Shown here: in pieces, positions 32,439 through 33,964 of the stretch
Numbering within the stretch: position 1 is the first letter of the stretch
How the letters are laid out: the number at the start of each line of letters is the position of its first letter
Program-made: the position numbers and the translations under genes
From: Actinomycetes bacterium
GTDB lineage: Bacteria; Actinomycetota; Acidimicrobiia; Acidimicrobiales; Ilumatobacteraceae
Assembly: GCA_027491335.1 (NCBI GenBank)
Contig: JAIXWJ010000062.1
Span: 1-33,964, forward strand
DNA: 33,964 nt
Direction: 5' to 3'
Notes under the pieces: model-generated
Told to the model about the DNA's origin: nothing
The model's input: only the letters and a program-made list of their open reading frames with translations
Databases searched by the model: none

Positions 32439-33049
32439 TGCGATTTCTCGAGCGCCTGGCCCGATGCCTTTTCGGGTTGGCCTGTTTCGGGACCGGAATC
32501 ACGCTGTTCCTCCAGTCCCATTTGGGTCTGCCGCCGTGGGACGTGTTCCACAAGGGTGTCTCGGAGAAGACCGGCATTTCGATCGGAACGGTCATCATCG
32601 GGACCGGGGTGTTGCTCTTGTTGCTCTGGATTCCGTTGCGTCAACGACCGGGTCTGGGCACCGTATTGAACGCGCTCGAAATCGGCTTGGTGGTGAACCT
32701 CACCAAAGGATTCATTGGTGAGCCCGAAGCGCTGTGGGCCCGTTCGGCCATGCTCGTGGGCGGACTGCTGATCGTCGCTTTCGGTTCCGCGATGTACATC
32801 GGTGCGGGCTTGGGTCCGGGACCGCGCGATGGGCTGATGATGGGTCTGGCCGAGCGTGGTGTCAGCGTGCGCATGGCACGAACGGTGATCGAGATCGTGG
32901 TGGTAGTGGCCGGCGTTCTGCTCGGTGGCACCATCGGAGTGGGAACGGTGCTGTTCGCGGTGGGAATCGGACCGTTGGTTCAGGTGCTGCTGCCGCGATT
33001 CGACATCCGGCCCGTGGAACCCGCCGTAGCGGCGAACACTCGACCGTAG
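32438..33049 (+). CDS. YczE/YitT-like integral membrane protein
   Basis: A 203-residue protein with about five membrane segments: LFGLACFGTGITLFLQSHLG, GTVIIGTGVLLLLLWIPL, GLLIVAFGSAMYIGAGLG, and a C-terminal pair around VIEIVVVVAGVLLGG. The GLPPWDVFHKGVSEKTG and GLGPGPRDGLMMGLAER motifs are an internal repeat typical of YczE family membrane proteins. Function unknown; such proteins have been linked to export and lipopeptide production in Bacillus. ATG 32438 overlaps the ahcY stop (TGATG), so it is translated from the same mRNA, an arrangement I have no functional explanation for. It converges on the IclR gene with a 13-base gap. Confidence 0.85.
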
Positions 33050-33062
33050 GTTCGCTCGGGCG

Positions 33063-33758
33063 TCAGAAGCCGCTGATGATCCGCGCGGCGTTGGCGATTT
33101 CCTCGCCGATCGATTGCTGCCGGTCCTCGGTGATGCGAGTCTTCGGCCCGATCACGGCCAATGTTCCCAGTGGTTCCCCTGGGCCGTCGTAGATCACGCT
33201 GCCGATGCTCATGGCCGTGGGATACGAACGGTCGTGCGCGAAGTAGCGAGGGGCTCGATCGACGAAGGGGGTGCCCCATGCGGTGCGACCGTTCGGAAAT
33301 CGTTCCAGAAATGGTTGCACGTCGAAATGCGAACCGGGCGGGGCGTTCAAATCGAAAGTGGTGCCCAGGGGAATGGCCATGCGCAGTGCCTGCGGGCTCT
33401 CGATGATCTCCACCAGCGTGGCGACTCGGCTTTCGTGCACCCCGTCCAGCTTCCACAGGGTCACCGACTCCTTCGTCAACGAGAGGAGGGCACCCATGAA
33501 GGGGCGGGACCGTTCGACCATCGGCCCGGACACCTTCGACGACAGCGTGAGCACCTTGGCCGACAACGACCACGAAGCTTTCGGGCCGTCCTGCACCAAC
33601 CAACCCTGGCGACCCAACGTGACCAGGATTCGCTGAACGGTGTTCTTGTCCATGTTCATGGCCCGCGCCAACGCCGACACGCCGACCGGTTGCTGTTGGG
33701 ACACGGCCTCCATCACGCTCATGGCGTTTTCGACGGTTTGAAGGGACTGGACGGCCAT
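33063..33758 (-). CDS. IclR family transcriptional regulator
   Basis: A 231-residue regulator. The N-terminal winged helix-turn-helix (about 5-65) includes PVGVSALARAMNMDKNTVQRIL, and the C-terminal part (about 80-231) is the IclR effector domain with RMAIPLGTTFDLNAPPGS, TAWGTPFVDRAP and LGTLAVIGPKTR. Members usually repress or activate genes for degradation of aromatic acids, acetate or sugars and often control a divergent operon. Here the divergent gene starts at 33911 and is cut off by the window, so the effector is unknown. ATG 33758 is used; the residues before the helix-turn-helix are of normal length. No leaderless -10 box is clear on the minus strand. Confidence 0.92.
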   Translation of the reverse strand: MAVQSLQTVENAMSVMEAVSQQQPVGVSALARAMNMDKNTVQRILVTLGRQGWLVQDGPKASWSLSAKVLTLSSKVSGPMVERSRPFMGALLSLTKESVTLWKLDGVHESRVATLVEIIESPQALRMAIPLGTTFDLNAPPGSHFDVQPFLERFPNGRTAWGTPFVDRAPRYFAHDRSYPTAMSIGSVIYDGPGEPLGTLAVIGPKTRITEDRQQSIGEEIANAARIISGF

Positions 33759-33780
33759 GAACTAACAGTGTGCCATAGAA

Positions 33781-33791
33781 ACAAATTTTGT
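33781..33791. repeat. AT-rich 11-bp palindrome upstream of the IclR gene
   Basis: ACAAATTTTGT is symmetrical around its central T and starts 23 bases from the IclR start codon. IclR proteins often bind AT-rich palindromes of this kind in their own promoter, so it may be the autoregulatory site. Confidence 0.5.
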
Positions 33792-33816
33792 ATCGCAATT
33801 TAAGACAATCTGTACT
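33788..33816 (+). promoter_or_regulatory. Candidate promoter of the divergent gene
   Basis: TTGTAT (33788-33793) and TGTACT (33811-33816) are 17 bases apart in an AT-rich patch unlike the rest of the window. The first hexamer overlaps the palindrome above. TAAGACT (33852-33858) is an alternative -10. Confidence 0.3.
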
Positions 33817-33881
33817 TTTTGTGATGGTTCGCAATCTCGGGGTCGCACGGGTAAGACTGTCGTATGGGCGAGCTCGGGGGA

Positions 33882-33894
33882 GTTCGTGACGAAC
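33882..33894. repeat. GTTCG-TGA-CGAAC inverted repeat
   Basis: Perfect 5-base arms around a 3-base centre, 17 bases before the ATG at 33911. Possible second operator in the IclR intergenic region. Confidence 0.4.
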
Positions 33895-33910
33895 ATCCAG
33901 GGGGTCATTC

Positions 33911-33964
33911 ATGTCGTCGAACATGTCACCGAACGGGGTCAGCGCCGAGCGCTTCCCGGACGAG
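33911..33964 (+). CDS. Start of a gene cut by the window end (unknown)
   Basis: An open frame starts with ATG 33911 five bases after AGGGGGT (33899-33905), a good ribosome-binding site, and reaches the window edge after 18 codons (MSSNMSPNGVSAERFPDE). Too little is present to name a family. Divergent position from an IclR regulator suggests it is the regulator's target. Confidence 0.55.
   Translation, partial: MSSNMSPNGVSAERFPDE

Overview
The window looks like a chromosomal segment of a high-GC actinobacterium, most like the class Acidimicrobiia. Three observations support this. Coenzyme F420 genes (cofC, cofD, cofE) are present. Actinobacterial marker families DUF3499, DUF5719 and TIGR03084 are present. 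Many transcription units start with a TAnnnT -10 box only 6 to 10 bases before a start codon, which is leaderless architecture. No IS element, prophage, CRISPR array, tRNA or rRNA was found. The genus is an inference.

Region 1 (1-6500) holds a gene-poor start, a tiny Lys/Ala/Pro repeat protein resembling the tail of mycobacterial HupB, and a TIGR03084 protein. A leaderless cofC-PIG-L deacetylase pair on the minus strand lies divergent from a leaderless gpsA. After gpsA come an unrecognised 464-residue protein and a C69-like Ntn hydrolase. The order hupB-like / cofC / gpsA recalls the mycobacterial hupB-mutT1-ppk-fbiD-gpsA locus, with the middle genes exchanged.

Region 2 (6500-18150) is a glycan module. 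It has three consecutive GT4 glycosyltransferases, a His-rich membrane-anchored protein, GDP-mannose pyrophosphorylase, and a short-chain dehydrogenase-like protein that has lost its catalytic Tyr and Lys. A minus-strand operon of GT4-cofD-cofE follows, then GDP-mannose 4,6-dehydratase and a Wzx/MurJ-like flippase.

Region 3 (18250-33050) resembles the conserved actinobacterial neighbourhood around pmm/manB and ahcY. It has a very large GT2-membrane protein, a DUF5719 protein, a membrane thioredoxin, ftsH (opposite strand), DUF3499, a CPBP protease, an 840-residue GT-C-like membrane protein, phosphomannomutase, a Trm112-like protein, ahcY behind a structured leader, and a YczE-like membrane protein. 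An IclR regulator divergent from a truncated gene closes the window.

Functionally, phosphomannomutase and ManC would make GDP-mannose, Gmd would convert it to GDP-4-keto-6-deoxymannose, and the glycosyltransferases, flippase and large membrane proteins would use these sugars for surface glycans. CofC, CofD and CofE cover the last steps of F420 assembly; the deazaflavin-forming gene (fbiC/cofGH) is not here. The most interesting non-coding signals lie in the divergent intergenic regions. These are a perfect 12+2+12 palindrome at 18253-18278, tandem direct repeats at 3159-3187, 6507-6538 and 25474-25513, mutually overlapping divergent promoters at 15731-15754, and a hairpin-rich ahcY leader.
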